Shown here: positions 12,161-22,404 of the stretch, piece after piece | Position numbering within the stretch: the first letter of the stretch is position 1 | Layout: each line of letters opens with the position of its first letter | Assembly: GCF_963678635.1 (NCBI RefSeq) | Contig: NC_087070.1 | Location: 19,317,318-19,381,317 of the forward strand | From: Symsagittifera roscoffensis | Lineage: Eukaryota; Xenacoelomorpha; Acoela; Convolutidae | Length of the DNA stretch: 64,000 nucleotides | Reading direction: 5' to 3' | Notes under the pieces: model-generated | Seen by the model: only the letters and a program-made list of their open reading frames with translations | The model's database searches: none | Told to the model about the DNA's origin: nothing | Position numbers and translations under genes: made by a program

Positions 12161-13359
12161 CTGAGACATACAACCTGGACCATGACGAAATGGAAGGAGG
12201 AGAAAAACCAGAGATGATAGCAGTGTTGAGGAAAGCATTCAGGGAGTTTTTGTGCAGCTCAATCATCATAACGAATATCGAGCCGGAATGTGATAGGAAT
12301 AACTTGGACAGAATAGTGTATTTCAAGCTAGGAGATGACACTCACAATCCAGGAGAACTGACCAGGTAAATGATGGCACTGGAAGAGCATGTGAAGGCAA
12401 GGTACTGGTTATCAGACTTGATACGGGCGCAGAAGAATGACAAGATGACTAGCCACCTCTCCAAATGGATCCGAATGGGAGTAAAAGAGAAAATAGATCT
12501 GGAGGAGGACAGCTACAAAATCTTGAGCCAGTTCTACAAGGAACGGCAGGGTTTATTCTACCAAGCAGCGGATGGATTAGTGGCTTGCAAAATAAGAGAT
12601 GAAGAGATAATTTTGCACAAACATAATCTCATCATACTACCACAGCTATATCAGACGGAGGGACTTTTTAGATAACACGACCAAATGGAACATCAAGGAA
12701 TAGACAAAGTGCAAGAAATAATACTGCACCGGTTTGAATGGCCAGGAATGAGGAAAGCTATTGAAAGATGGGTCATGATTGCAAGGGAAAGATCCAAAGA
12801 AAATAAAACTCCTTCTCATATCGGTGGAAAGCTCAGAAACGAACGAGGTCGTGCAGATAGACCATCAAAAGATGTGCCTGACGGAATCTGGATATAACCA
12901 GATGCTGTTAGTCATAGATCACTTCAAGAAACTAGCAGAAGCAGGACCATGTCAGACGGCCTCGGCGGAAGAAACTTGCGATCACTTGATCACACATTGG
13001 ATATCAAGATATGGTTTCCCAATGACCTTTAAATCAGACAACAGGGGAAGGCCTTGGTTGGGGATTTGACTAAATAGCTGATGAGGAGATCTCACATTGC
13101 CAAAGCACACTCGACAACTTACCACCCACAGTCGACTGGACTAGTGGAAAGGCAGAACAGAACATTAGTAAACATGCTTAGAGTATACAGCTCGAGGTAT
13201 ATGACGGACTGGGACAAGTACTTGCCGCAAGTGGTGGGAGCATACAACAGCACACAACACTCATCAACGGTGATCAGTCTTTTCATGACGCTAGCAAGCA
13301 GGGAGCGAGCAATCCCATTGATGTTTATCCGCCCAGAATACGAGGGAGAGAAGACATGA
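12160..13359 (+). pseudogene. Gypsy integrase
   Basis: A helical linker (12160-12660) leads into an HHCC-like zinc region at 12600-12780 (HKHNLIILPQLYQTE, then MEHQGIDKVQEIILHRFEWPGM). Its Cys pair is lost behind a frameshift. The catalytic core has the first Asp in VVQIDHQK (about 12862), the second in FKSDN (about 13035) and the Glu in GLVERQNRTL (about 13150), giving the D,D,E triad. Stops at 12368, 12675 and 13067 split it. In an active element it inserts the cDNA into the genome. Confidence 0.88.
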
Positions 13360-13481
13360 CCGCAGACTTACGTGAAGGAAGCCATCAAGAGACACAAAGA
13401 ATTGAACCAATTGTGCACGAGGAACACAGACCAAGCACAGATGAGACAACGTGCGAAAACACTGTGGGACAATAAGTCTGG

Positions 13482-14463
13482 GTGTTCCAGAATATCCTTC
13501 CTTTAAAGGGAACGAAGAAGTTATTGAAGAAATGGAGAGTTCCTTTCTTGGTAACAGAAGTGCACCAGCAGGGTCGGTTCTACCGGTTGAGCACAGGACA
13601 CGCCGCACACTATGAAAATCTGAAGCCTAATGTCCCGTCACCGAAGATTGGTGCGTGCCACAATACATGGAAGGACTTGAGTATCTAATCGTGGAACTGG
13701 CATGTCAGGTGAACGAGAAGGGCACCAGGGAGGAAAACGATGGGAACGAGAACACGAGTATGGATGGCAATGAAAAGATGGTGGTCCACTCTTTCGCAAA
13801 GCTCTTTCGCAAAGAAGGATCGGAACGAACCGGAGCAGAACGAGGTGTCGGAATGGACAGAACCAGACAAGCCCATGACCCTGGAGACAATAAAGGCGGG
13901 CGCAATAAGACTAGCATGAGGTAAAATAGATGTGGTGATGCCTCCCTGGTTGAAAAGATAAAACCGGATGAGATAGGGGCAGATATGGTAAGCATGTGTG
14001 ACATAGTGTCGGATAAAGAGTGGCAGATCATCAACGACAATGAGAACTCCAGAAGAGGAACACAAAATAACCAAAAAGTTGACATATCAGCTGGGAAGTA
14101 CACAAAAGAGACAAACTCGTTGTTTGACTGGACAGCAACAGATCGTCCGTTACACATACCAGCAGATAACTTAAACTCGGCACCATCGACGTGGACGTCG
14201 ATAATTAATTTGTCCGGGGATTGGGGGTAGGACTTACCCACACCGAAAACTGAATGATCAAGAAACTCAGGGAAATGAGAGAAACCAACGGACTGGAATT
14301 ACATATAGAGGAAGTTGAGCCTACCATTAGAAGGAAATTCAAAACCAAGTTCGAAATACCAAACGAGTACTCGGAGAACATCCTGATCACGGACAGCGAC
14401 TTCATCTTGTCAGATAGGAACCGTGCGACTGACTGTCAACACCAGACTAGAGGCCGATTTTAA
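13482..14463 (+). pseudogene. Gypsy integrase C-terminus and acidic tail
   Basis: The frame 13482-13688 has KGTKKLLKKWRVPFLVTEV followed by FYRLSTG and HYENLKP. This is the GPF/Y module found at the C-terminus of many gypsy integrases, with GPF altered to VPF. No chromodomain is visible. The following frames (13655-13924, 13985-14230 and 14254-14463) are Glu/Lys/Asn-rich without motifs and look like the polyprotein tail. A small direct duplication (CTCTTTCGCAAAG twice) lies near 13790. Confidence 0.7.
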
Positions 14464-15299
14464 AAGAGAACCAAAATGTGGAGTTTCTATTCAGTTTCAC
14501 AAGTACCTTTTGCATGACCTTCAAAATAAAGTGTCATTCAAATTGTAAAGTGCTAAAAGGTATACGGATCTGCATAATTTTAACATCTAATTGAATCATT
14601 TTATCAAAGACGGTTTAGATATGTTTATAGAAGCAAAAGGGGGATTCAGCTTTGTTTTCAGATTGATTTTGATTGATAACCGACAAGAGTCAAACTGTCG
14701 TATACGGAATTCAAGAGCAAGACTATCAGTCAGAATTCAGCAGTAACCGCCAAAAAACAGTATTTCTTGAGTATTAAACTGGAAAGGTACTTCTTGTGTG
14801 TTGAATTGGTAAGGTACTTCTTGAGTGTTGACCTGGAAAAGTATTTCTTGAGTGTTGAATAACTGAAATATTGGGCACCGGTTGGGAGAAAGGGTTGATT
14901 CTAGAGACCGCTCGGCGAGTAGCAGGAGTATACAGCCGGGGCCGATGCCCCTGGAGAAATTTGGGAAGGAGCTTGGTCATGTCATTGGTTGTGATAGTGG
15001 AGAAAGATCAAGGTGGCAAGAAATTGGCAGAAGGCCTATGAGAAGTTAGCGAAGCTAGGTATCTGGAACGAGTGAGAAACCTAGATCTGGATGATCTGGC
15101 CTGCAGGCGAGAAGTAATGGAAACCCGGGAACTCAAAATCTTGTCTCATGAGGACCTAAAAAGTAACTATTGTGTGGGCTGGTTGAAATTGCATGAAGAA
15201 CACTTTTCTTGAGAGAAAATTTTCGAGATAGCGGATTTAACTTGAATTCCGAAGATAGCGATCTTTCGTCCCGTTAATTATCGACCCTTAAGTAGCTGG
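14464..15299. other. Inter-element spacer with a 27 bp minisatellite
   Basis: There is no convincing ORF. Between 14764 and 14865 about 3.7 units of a 27 bp motif repeat (TTCTTGAGTGTTGA followed by CTGGAAAAGTA-like sequence). From about 15000 the + strand has a Glu/Lys-rich stop-interrupted reading that may be the decayed beginning of copy A. This spacer separates the gypsy tail from copy A. Confidence 0.55.
14764..14865. repeat. 27 bp minisatellite
   Basis: Four successive units start with TTCTTG(A/T)G at 14764, 14791, 14818 and 14845. The last is incomplete. Units differ at several positions. Confidence 0.85.
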
Positions 15300-18200
15300 A
15301 AAAACCAGGCCTGATTGCTGAGCCACCGGAACACCGCACGGGCATAGCTAGAATCAGAGTAGCGATTCCTGTACAATTGAGAGCGGTAGAGAAACTTCTT
15401 GGCCCCAAAAGTGTGGGACTTCCCGACACTGCTTACATGGGCCCAAAACTGGCGGAGGACCCACGATATGGGGAACTTTATGGAACTTATTAGCTGGCCA
15501 AGGCACTGGCTGCCTAGGATCGTTCAGACACTGGAGCCGCGAAAGTGCTGATCGTCGCAGGATCGGACTTCTCTGGGACATCACGGAAATTTTAACTTTT
15601 ATCGTGGCGATGAAGTCTGAGACACCTTGTGAACATGAGTGGCTGTTGTTTGCGCAAATGAATGATCACCTGCATGCAACCGGTCTATTGGAGCCCTTGA
15701 TGACTGGAGAGCCAACACCGAAAAAGATCTGGGAAGCAATTCAGATGTTGTTCGCCTCGATGAACGAAATACAGGAATTGGTGGCCTCTCGATTGGTGTC
15801 GATGACAAAGGTGGTGTTCGCTTCATCACCAGGGTACTCGAGCATGCCACCCGCCCTCCAATCTGTGTATGCGATGTTGGTCTTGACCGAGGAGGGCAAT
15901 GAATTGCTTATATTGATGGCAGCTCCGAATCGAGAGCTTCCACCGGTGAACTTGAGATTTCTGAAGTCATAAAAGGCAGCAGCCTGGGCAGACGAGTCCC
16001 ACGCCTTGAAAGGTTTTTATCAGCTTGCGAGTCCAGAGATAGAGGATGATCAACCCGTGATTAGTAACTTGATCACTAACCTGTGACTCCGGAGCATGGA
16101 GCTCACGATTGTAGGCTCTACCAGCAGCCCGAAGCCACCCATTAATGATCGAAAGAATGTAGTGGGGCGGAGAAACAGCTAGAGTCAATGGTCTATCGCT
16201 TGAACCAAGAAAGAGGGAGATGGCCATTTCTGACCCCGAGACTTGAAAATGTGACAGATAAAACGAAAGAAACCGCGCCTCCATTAATAAGGCAATTGTG
16301 GGAGTTCTTGCAGAATCAGCTCTCGAGCACTCGGAGAAAAAGGGGTTGTTTGCAATCGCCACGCTTATCCATGTCTCCACGTTTATGCATGTCTCAGGTC
16401 TTTCCCCACCATATTTTGATAAAATAACCAATTTATAAAGTATTTGGTTTCTTAAATCAAAATATGGTGGGGGACGACCTGAGACATGGTTTTTTACCTC
16501 CTGTGGGGTGGTTTGTTACCTCAAGAAAACGAAACCACTATCGGAGATTTCTGGAGGGAACACGCCACGGGCGACTTGAGCACGAAGAAATCATATGAAA
16601 TCGTGAGATTCTTGAGCCCGTATTGGGAGAAGAAATGTATTTGGAAGATATTCCCGGCAGGAAAGACGCTTCTGAGACTTTTATACAGGATATCTTGAGC
16701 ATATTGATTAACCTGCTACTGGCTTTGTATCTAGTGTTCCTCAGATACTTGTTTAACATGGGGTCAGCCTTCAGGCTCAGTAGAGGTTTAGAAACTCTCC
16801 GGATCGACAGATATATGACGTCGGTCCTCCTGACATACGAGTATCTAGCAGCGTTCCACCGACTAATGAAAAATGTGGATCCGATGGCCACGAGGGAAGC
16901 CCACCCGAGTCTCGAGACTTTATCGTCTAAATGTGCTGCAGGATTGAAGACCCTTTTGGTGGATTATCTCTTGATGCAGAACCGGCACTTAACAGGAGAA
17001 GAGAAGAGCCCGAAAACCAAGAAGGAGGTCAAAGATATGAATGGTTGCATGCACTCAGTGGTATACGTGAGCTTGATCAGCATCTTGGATGGAACAGCGT
17101 TGAGCTGGTGTAAGCAGGAAAACTTGAGAACCCACATGAGTGGAACAGTGCTATTTGGGAAGGTGAAGGATCCGGAGCTGATCGTGCTGAACTTCAGAGG
17201 CCAACTGCAATGCAGGATGGGGGTAAAACGAGAGGGTCCGTTCGAGGCCTACCCGAATTTCTGGAATTTGAACCCCCTGGAAAAAAATACGGGAGAAGTT
17301 TTGAGAATACCAACTTGGGGAAAGCCTTCGACTTGATTAGGAAGGAAATGGAGACGATTCTAGTGCGGGACGTGCTTCCAGTCACCATCCCGGAGTTTTC
17401 GACAGTTAGGCTGATGACTCTGGGGATGAACAGTCTTCTGTTAGTACCGTCAGTTCAGGCTAGAAAAGTTGTGGAGCGACAACAGAGGGTGTTCACGCAT
17501 GGCTGGGACCCTCTGTTCATTGGGTACTCCGCGGCCACTTATTTTCACAAAGGTGAAATTAAATTAAACTCCTGGACGACGGGAGCTAAGAAGATGAGGG
17601 CCTCGATGATTCCGAGGTACGACGTGAGGGAAATGAAAAGAGTGCTTGAGAGGGCCGGATTTGAGGACGACAGTCACATTTATGACGACTGACGGGTATT
17701 TGTGGAAGAAAAAAACTTGATTTGAAAGGCAGTACGAGGAAACATCTGGCGCCCTATGGACTAGAGGAGATAGAATTGCAACATGATAGACAAATGCTGA
17801 ATGCAGCGGGAGCCCTCTATGTACCCCTTACGGAATACAAGCTGGCTGATCCGGCGATGCCCTCGCCTCTGTTGGTCGATACTCCTGGAGATAAGAGGAG
17901 CCTTCCCGTGAAAGTCAGGTTCGAAAATGCCTTGAAGCGAGAACGACCAGAAGTAATGGAAGGGGAGAAAAGGAATGAAACCCTCAGTGAACCCGAGAAG
18001 GACATTGGAGCCACCCCGAATGAAGAAATAGTGCCCGGGAATTATAGTCCTGGCACCACTCGTAAATTGCTTCAGGACTTGAGAGGAGAAGACTGAGCAG
18101 ATACCGCGACACCAGCCTCGGGATCTTCCCGAAAGAATCTGGAGATACAGCTAGGAAGTAAGCCCGCGAATATGGGCATGGTGCTCTTGAGTAGCGAGGG

Positions 18201-18545
18201 TAAAGAAAAAACACCTTCGTGGGAAACAAAACGAAGTTTCTGGATTCGTTGGGTCCAGAAGGATGGCAGGAGTTCTTGAGTAAGTTCAATCAGAAGGTGG
18301 AACGGAATGTGAATGTTGCGGAATTCAAGGAGGAGTTGTGGGGCATTGTGGTGGAGTTCGGAGAACCTATTTTGATGGCAAGCGGACTGGATAAAGAGGC
18401 AAGGGAAGAGTTGTTCAAAAAGATCTCTCAGAAATATTGTCTTTATCTCATAATTTCTACTAGTCGAGAGGGTTCAGTGCACTCCCGCATACCCCACTTG
18501 ACCTTCAGTTTCCTGTACTTTCACGAGCACCTATCGTGTCTGTAA
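15300..18545 (+). pseudogene. Copy A: unknown tandem SGNH-like family, short version
   Basis: I do not know this family. Frames on the + strand align with copy B (27.2-29.7 kb) in the same order. An IVAGSDF block (15551-15571) is followed by FAQMNDHLHATG (15648-15683), VVFASSPGYSSMPPALQSVYAM (15811-15875), AAPNRE (15922-15939) and KAAAWADESHALKGFYQLA in a shifted frame. Next comes a helical part (16.5-17.1 kb), then ISILDGTALSWC, VLFGKVKDPELIVLNF and VTIPEF through DPLFIGYSAATYF (17390-17550). The 17722-18096 and 18219-18545 frames are Glu-rich. IVAxSDF plus NDH resembles blocks I and III of SGNH hydrolases, but this is inference. Frameshifts, stops and a 101 bp palindromic insertion at 16388 show it is dead. 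The N-terminal SGNH domain seen in B is not visible here. Confidence 0.7.
16388..16488. mobile_element. 101 bp palindromic MITE-like insertion in copy A
   Basis: Left arm 16388-16419 and right arm 16457-16488 are inverted repeats of each other with 30 of 32 bases matching; the outer end is CATGTCTCAGGTC. Part of the 37 bp between them (AACCAA and TTGGTT) is also complementary, so the whole unit can fold as one long hairpin. It interrupts the copy A coding region. No unequivocal target duplication is visible. Confidence 0.8.
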
Positions 18546-18564
18546 CATGTAACATTCGCCCAAA

Positions 18565-18775
18565 CATTACACAGTGACGGGGCATAGAAAAAGCACATAT
18601 TGACGACTTGCAGGCGTTAGTTAACCCAATTCCACTCGTTTTTCGCCGTCTAGACTTAGCCAGTTAGTTTTATGGTCTGTTTAGGGCTAAGTAAAATATA
18701 CCATTTTTAGGCCATCAGTCAAATGAATTTTGATCAGCTTTCCTTACATGCGAAGATAACCACATAGCTCAGAAC
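18565..18775. repeat. Diverged relic of the 2.66 kb repeat
   Basis: This stretch matches 2050-2280 (and 5250-5480) in order: ATTACAC, GACGGAGCAGAGAAAAAG-like, TTGACGACT, GTTAACC, CTCGTTTTTC, TAGCCAGTT, GGCCATCAG and AATAACC. It has many substitutions and indels. It is directly followed by the 5'-truncated PLE fragment. Confidence 0.75.
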
Positions 18776-18784
18776 CCAATGTTT

Positions 18785-19243
18785 TTAAGTTGCATCCAAA
18801 CTTGCAGTTCACCATGGAAGAACTTGATAATAACGGTAATTCGGCCTTTTTGGATTTAAATGTCAACGTGGACTCAGGAAAAAAGGTCACATGTGGGTGG
18901 TACCAAAAACCCACTGATACCGGCACCATTCTAAATTTCAAAAGTTGCGCAACTTTGCATTACAAAAAAAAAAACGTTATTGAAGGGACAATTCACAGGG
19001 TTTTCAGGAATACTTTAACATGGGAAACTTTTGACCAGGCGTTGGAAAATAAATCGGAAACAATGGAATGAAAATCAATATCCGAAAAATTGTTTGGACA
19101 GGGTAGTGTTTGAAGCTCTTGACAAGATCATTGGGAAAAAAGATTTAGAGGTGAAGGCATCAGAACCGAGAAATGATAAAGGGTTGAAAGACTCACCTCC
19201 CTTTTTGCAATGCAATATCGAGGCAATCCATTTCAACTGTTAG
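18785..19243 (+). pseudogene. PLE RT C-terminal (thumb) region, copy 1
   Basis: Frames 18790-19071 and 19031-19243 read HPNLQFTMEELDNNGNSAFL, then VDSGKKVTCGWYQKPTDTGT and HRVFRNTLTWETFDQALE. Two shifts later comes LDKIIGKKDLEVKASEPRND. The catalytic motifs lie upstream in a full PLE and are missing here. A run of nine adenines at about 18965 (KKKN) is a likely slip site. The copy is 5'-truncated, as is common when reverse transcription stops early. Confidence 0.85.
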
Positions 19244-19644
19244 CTGTAAAGGTTCGGCAAATATCCGGGGCACAAATAATTTTTACAACAAGAAAATTGA
19301 AAACATGCTTGCCATCTTCCAAAACTTCTTTTGCTCGTGAACTGAGATCTAAAGTGGTGTATAAGCTTACATGTAGTAGATGTAACTCCACCTATGTCGG
19401 CCAGACAGTCCGACATTTAGCCACGAGGATCGATGAACACCGCAAAGGGGACTCCCCAGTAGGGCAACACTTGTTAGACTGTAATAAGGAGGTAGGCTGT
19501 ACTGCTGCGCTGAAGTCAGAGATTATAGACCAAACAGCCAACAATCATAAGCCACTCACACTAGAGGCTTGCGTATTTGGAGGGAGAGGCCAAGCATCAA
19601 CACACGCGATGAGTTCAGGAGCCGGGAATTTACACTAAAACTAT
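19210..19644 (+). pseudogene. PLE GIY-YIG endonuclease, copy 1
   Basis: The frame contains ELRSKVVYKLTCSRCNSTYVG, then QTVRHLATRIDEHRKGDSPVG and HLLDCNKEV. Tyr-Val-Gly after the CxxC linker, followed by Arg and Glu-His, is the GIY-YIG arrangement of Penelope elements. The endonuclease nicks the target so that the RT can prime there. Near 19580 a frameshift diverts the ORF; a different frame then reads NTRDEFRSREFTLKL and stops at 19644, the natural end. Confidence 0.88.
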
Positions 19645-19934
19645 AGTCTATGTATAACATGGCTAAAAGTTAAAAAAACTGACATGTCAGAATCAAAAAT
19701 ATTCCCAAATCGAAAATTTATAACCATAAATTTTTCTTGGGTATGTCCCTACCCAAGAAAAAACAAAAACTAAAAAGAAAAATGAGAAATTTACAAGAAA
19801 ATGTTATTATTGATTGCGTAATTTTTTATGTAATTACAGCTGCTTAAAATTGATTGGTCAAAAATTTTAAAGCGTTTTTAGACATGTTTCTAATCATTTT
19901 TCAGATCTTTCATCGTTTTGTAAATTCTGTAAAA

Positions 19935-19982
19935 TTTTAATCCTGATGATGTACAAAATGTGCGAAAATGTTTGAATTAAAA
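19935..19982 (+). ncRNA. Hammerhead-ribozyme-like motif (PLE 3' end)
   Basis: The core CTGATGA (19943-19949) is followed by a 5 bp stem (GTACA 951-955 with TGTGC 959-963, one G-U pair) and GAAA (19964-19967). The flanks TTTTAATC and GAATTAAAA can pair as stem I with one bulged A, and AATGTT could serve as a very short stem III. One extra T sits between CTGATGA and stem II, which departs from the consensus. Hammerhead ribozymes are known from Penelope-like elements; activity here is inference. Confidence 0.55.
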
Positions 19983-20138
19983 TTTTAAATTTCTTATATC
20001 CAATGGTTTTAGTGACAGTTATATATTGAATCCATTGGAAATGGATTGACTTTTTCTTCTCTCTAGCTACTCTTACTCTGAAATACTATCTAAAATCGGA
20101 GTTAATTCAACTATTCAAAGCATCACAGCAGCTAAGAA

Positions 20139-21080
20139 GTACGTTTAATAGTTTCACACAACAGTCTTTGATAGTCTCTTGGCAGTAAGCCTACGATTCT
20201 GTTTTCTCTCAGGGATAAAGTCGTTATCCCTCCAATCTCGTGGTACGAGAGGATACGGATCCAATCCGGTTGTCCCACTGAAGCCTCCTTTCTTTCGTGT
20301 CTTATCGTGTGTGATCGTCACGATAAGAGGCTTCGTTTTTCGTTTTTTCTCTATTTTCTCACGACTGTCTTTCGTCTAGTTAATTCTTTCGTTTCGTTAA
20401 AAAGTACATTTAATAGTTTCACACAGTCTCTGATAGTCTCTGGGCACCGGGCCTCCAATTATGTTTTCCCTCCAAATCCGTAATCCCTTATCGTGTCTGA
20501 TCGTCACGATAAGAGGCTTCGTTTTTTTCTTTATTTTCTCACGACTGCCTCTGATAGTATCTGGGCACCGGGCCTCTAATTCCGTTTTCCCTCAGAGATA
20601 ACGTCGTTATCCCACCAATCTCGTGGTACAGGAGGGTACGGATCCGCACCGTCTCACTGAAGCCTCTTTTTTTCTTGTTAATTCTTTCTTGTTAGTTATT
20701 CTTCTTGTTAACTCCTTTATTCCTGCCTCATTTCTTCTTGTCAATTCTTCTTGTTAAATCTCCTGGTACGGAAGGCTAAAGATCCGCTCTGGCTGTCCCA
20801 CTGAAGCCTCCTTTCTTTCGTGTCTTATTGTGTCTGATCGTCAAGATAAGAGGCTTCGTTTTTGTCTATTTCCTCACGACTGTCTTTCGTCTTGTTAATT
20901 CTTTCGTCTTTTTAAGTACGTTCAATAGTGTCACACAGTCTCAGGGCACCGGGCCTCCAATTCCGTTTTCCCATCAATTCAGTTTTACCTTATCGTGTCC
21001 GTTCGTAACGATAAGAGGCTTCGTTTTGTCTCTATTTTTTCACGACTGTCTTTCGTCTTGATTTTTCGATGTGTGTCTCT
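20139..21080. repeat. Degenerate tandem array with conserved hairpin
   Basis: Four to five units of uneven length begin with AGTACGTTTAATAGT-like sequence and TCTCTGGGCACCGGGCCTCC (about 20139, 20401, 20541 and 20911). They end with a hairpin and GAGGCTTCGTTTTT. The hairpin CTTATCGTG/CACGATAAG is perfect at 20301-20327 and 20487-20513, shorter at 20989-21015 and eroded at 20824-20850. No ORF is conserved. I do not recognise the family. Confidence 0.8.
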
Positions 21081-21481
21081 TTCTCGTGATTTTTGGATAA
21101 AACTTCCGGTTTTATACTTCTGAGAAATATTACAGTTCCAATCAAAAGTTCCAATCAAAAACTAAATTTCTGGTGTGTTCCTACCCTCCTTCTTGTAACG
21201 AATTTGTATCCAACATCGCTAATACCTGGTTTCGTTCTTGTCGGATGGTTCGACTGTGCCAACACAACACAATTGGGGTCTTTAGTCTTGTTTTAGTCTG
21301 TCTTCAAGTATCTTTTTAGCGACTGTTCGTTGTCTCGTATCCGGCGGTTGTTGTTTGTCATCGTCAAAAAAGCCACTCTTAGCGTTACTCAGAAATATTC
21401 CAGTACCAATCGAAAATTTATCAATTCTAATTTCCGGAATACTCTGAGCCCCCGTTCAGTGTAGAACTCACCTTTAAGACG
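21081..21481. other. Spacer, no feature seen
   Basis: AT-rich sequence between the hairpin array and repeat R. I see no ORF, RNA gene or inverted repeat in it. Confidence 0.5.
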
Positions 21482-22404
21482 TGTGACATTCGACCAAACT
21501 ATCTCAAAATGCAAGTTCGAATTCGCATTTTTATTGTGACAGCTGAGCGGGAAAATTGGCGGTTTTAGCACATTAACGGTGTTAGTCCTTCATTTTGACG
21601 AACGCGGAATGGTTAAGTTGGACTGACATATTAAGTTTTAAAAAATCGTTTGAAAAGAAAGACACGACACGACGTCTAAATTTCGCGACAACTGAAAACT
21701 GCAAAAAGAAATAGAACAACGGAATTCGTTGAGAAAAATGGTGAACGGCAATTCTGCGAGACAGATCGAGATTGAAATAGAAAACAACTATCAGAAGACC
21801 ATTCCAAGTTGCAACGATTGTGCCGCTACAATCGTTACAACACGAATCTCGAGAATCAGGAAGGCTATTGGGACGACGTGTCCAGCCTTCCGGGAAGAAA
21901 TAGGAGTGTTATTTCCCGGATTCCAGAATCCGGAGGGTCTCGGAAGAAAACTGTAACTCTGTCTTTATGAGCTTTTAGCTTCTGGTCATGCCCTGAATTA
22001 AATTATTAACATCTAAATTCGTTTTCAATTTATGAGAAGCTAGGAGTTAAAGGAAAGGGTTGATCCATCTTCGATGGAGATGATGATTTTTATCTACTGA
22101 ACAAAAACAAGAATAATCTGATAAATATGTAGTAACCCTGTTTTTAGGAGTGACCTCGTGGTCTGGGGATACTGAGACACAGCCATGAGCTCACTATTTT
22201 TGCATGTAATTAATATAATTAGAGCGTTCTGATCGAAGCCGGAAACAGAAACGTTTTTGTCGACCCGATGTTAGAAAGACCACCAAAAGAACTGGCTTTG
22301 GCAGAGACGGTGAAAAGCATGTAGAGCTGTGTATAGACGCTAGCCAGTCGTTTTACAACCTAGCTTTATTTTCCGTCGATATGTGCTATCGGGCGAATGT
22401 TATA
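21482..22404 (+). repeat. Repeat R, uninterrupted copy (923 bp; possible LTR)
   Basis: This block recurs in the same orientation as R' in three pieces (34622-35253, 39941-40075, 44724-44860). It starts TGTGAC and ends GTTATA here and GTTACA in R', so the ends are near-inverted TG...CA as in LTRs. It contains the palindrome CCGGATTC-CA-GAATCCGG (21916-21933), also in R'. R and R' flank the 12 kb that holds copy B. No polypurine tract precedes R', and the nearest TGG start (22417) lies 12 bases inside, so an LTR assignment is tentative. Confidence 0.8.
21916..21933. promoter_or_regulatory. Conserved 18 bp palindrome in repeat R
   Basis: CCGGATTC and GAATCCGG flank a CA spacer and could form an 8 bp stem. 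The same 18 bases occur at 35056-35073 in R'. The function is unknown; conservation between copies is the only evidence for a role. Confidence 0.5.

Larger units (their letters stand above)
6309..14463 (+). mobile_element. Decayed Ty3/gypsy retrotransposon
   Basis: Gag-like, zinc-knuckle, aspartic protease, RT, RNase H and integrase segments follow in that order on the + strand. This is the Ty3/gypsy order, with integrase last. Every domain is split by frameshifts or stops, the protease DTG reads DTR, and part of the RT-RNase H junction has been copied downstream in two orientations. No LTR pair, primer-binding site or polypurine tract could be identified. The element sits directly upstream of copy A of the unknown family on the same strand. 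Loss of function is clear; the boundaries are approximate. Confidence 0.9.
18776..19990 (+). mobile_element. Penelope-like element, copy 1 (5'-truncated)
   Basis: Only the 3' third of a PLE remains: the RT thumb region, the GIY-YIG endonuclease, and a 3' untranslated region that ends near a hammerhead-like motif. It shares about the last 1.2 kb with PLE copies 2 and 3 (35254-39929) but, unlike them, keeps the C-terminal part of the endonuclease. Confidence 0.9.

Noticed and set aside
14464-14960. Possible 3' LTR of the gypsy element
   Set aside because: No matching sequence could be found in 5862-6308.
20220-20280. TACGAGAGGA resembling the sarcin-ricin loop of large-subunit rRNA
   Set aside because: Only about ten bases match, the flanking rRNA sequence is absent and other units of the same array have the region changed (GTACAGGAGGGTACGG).
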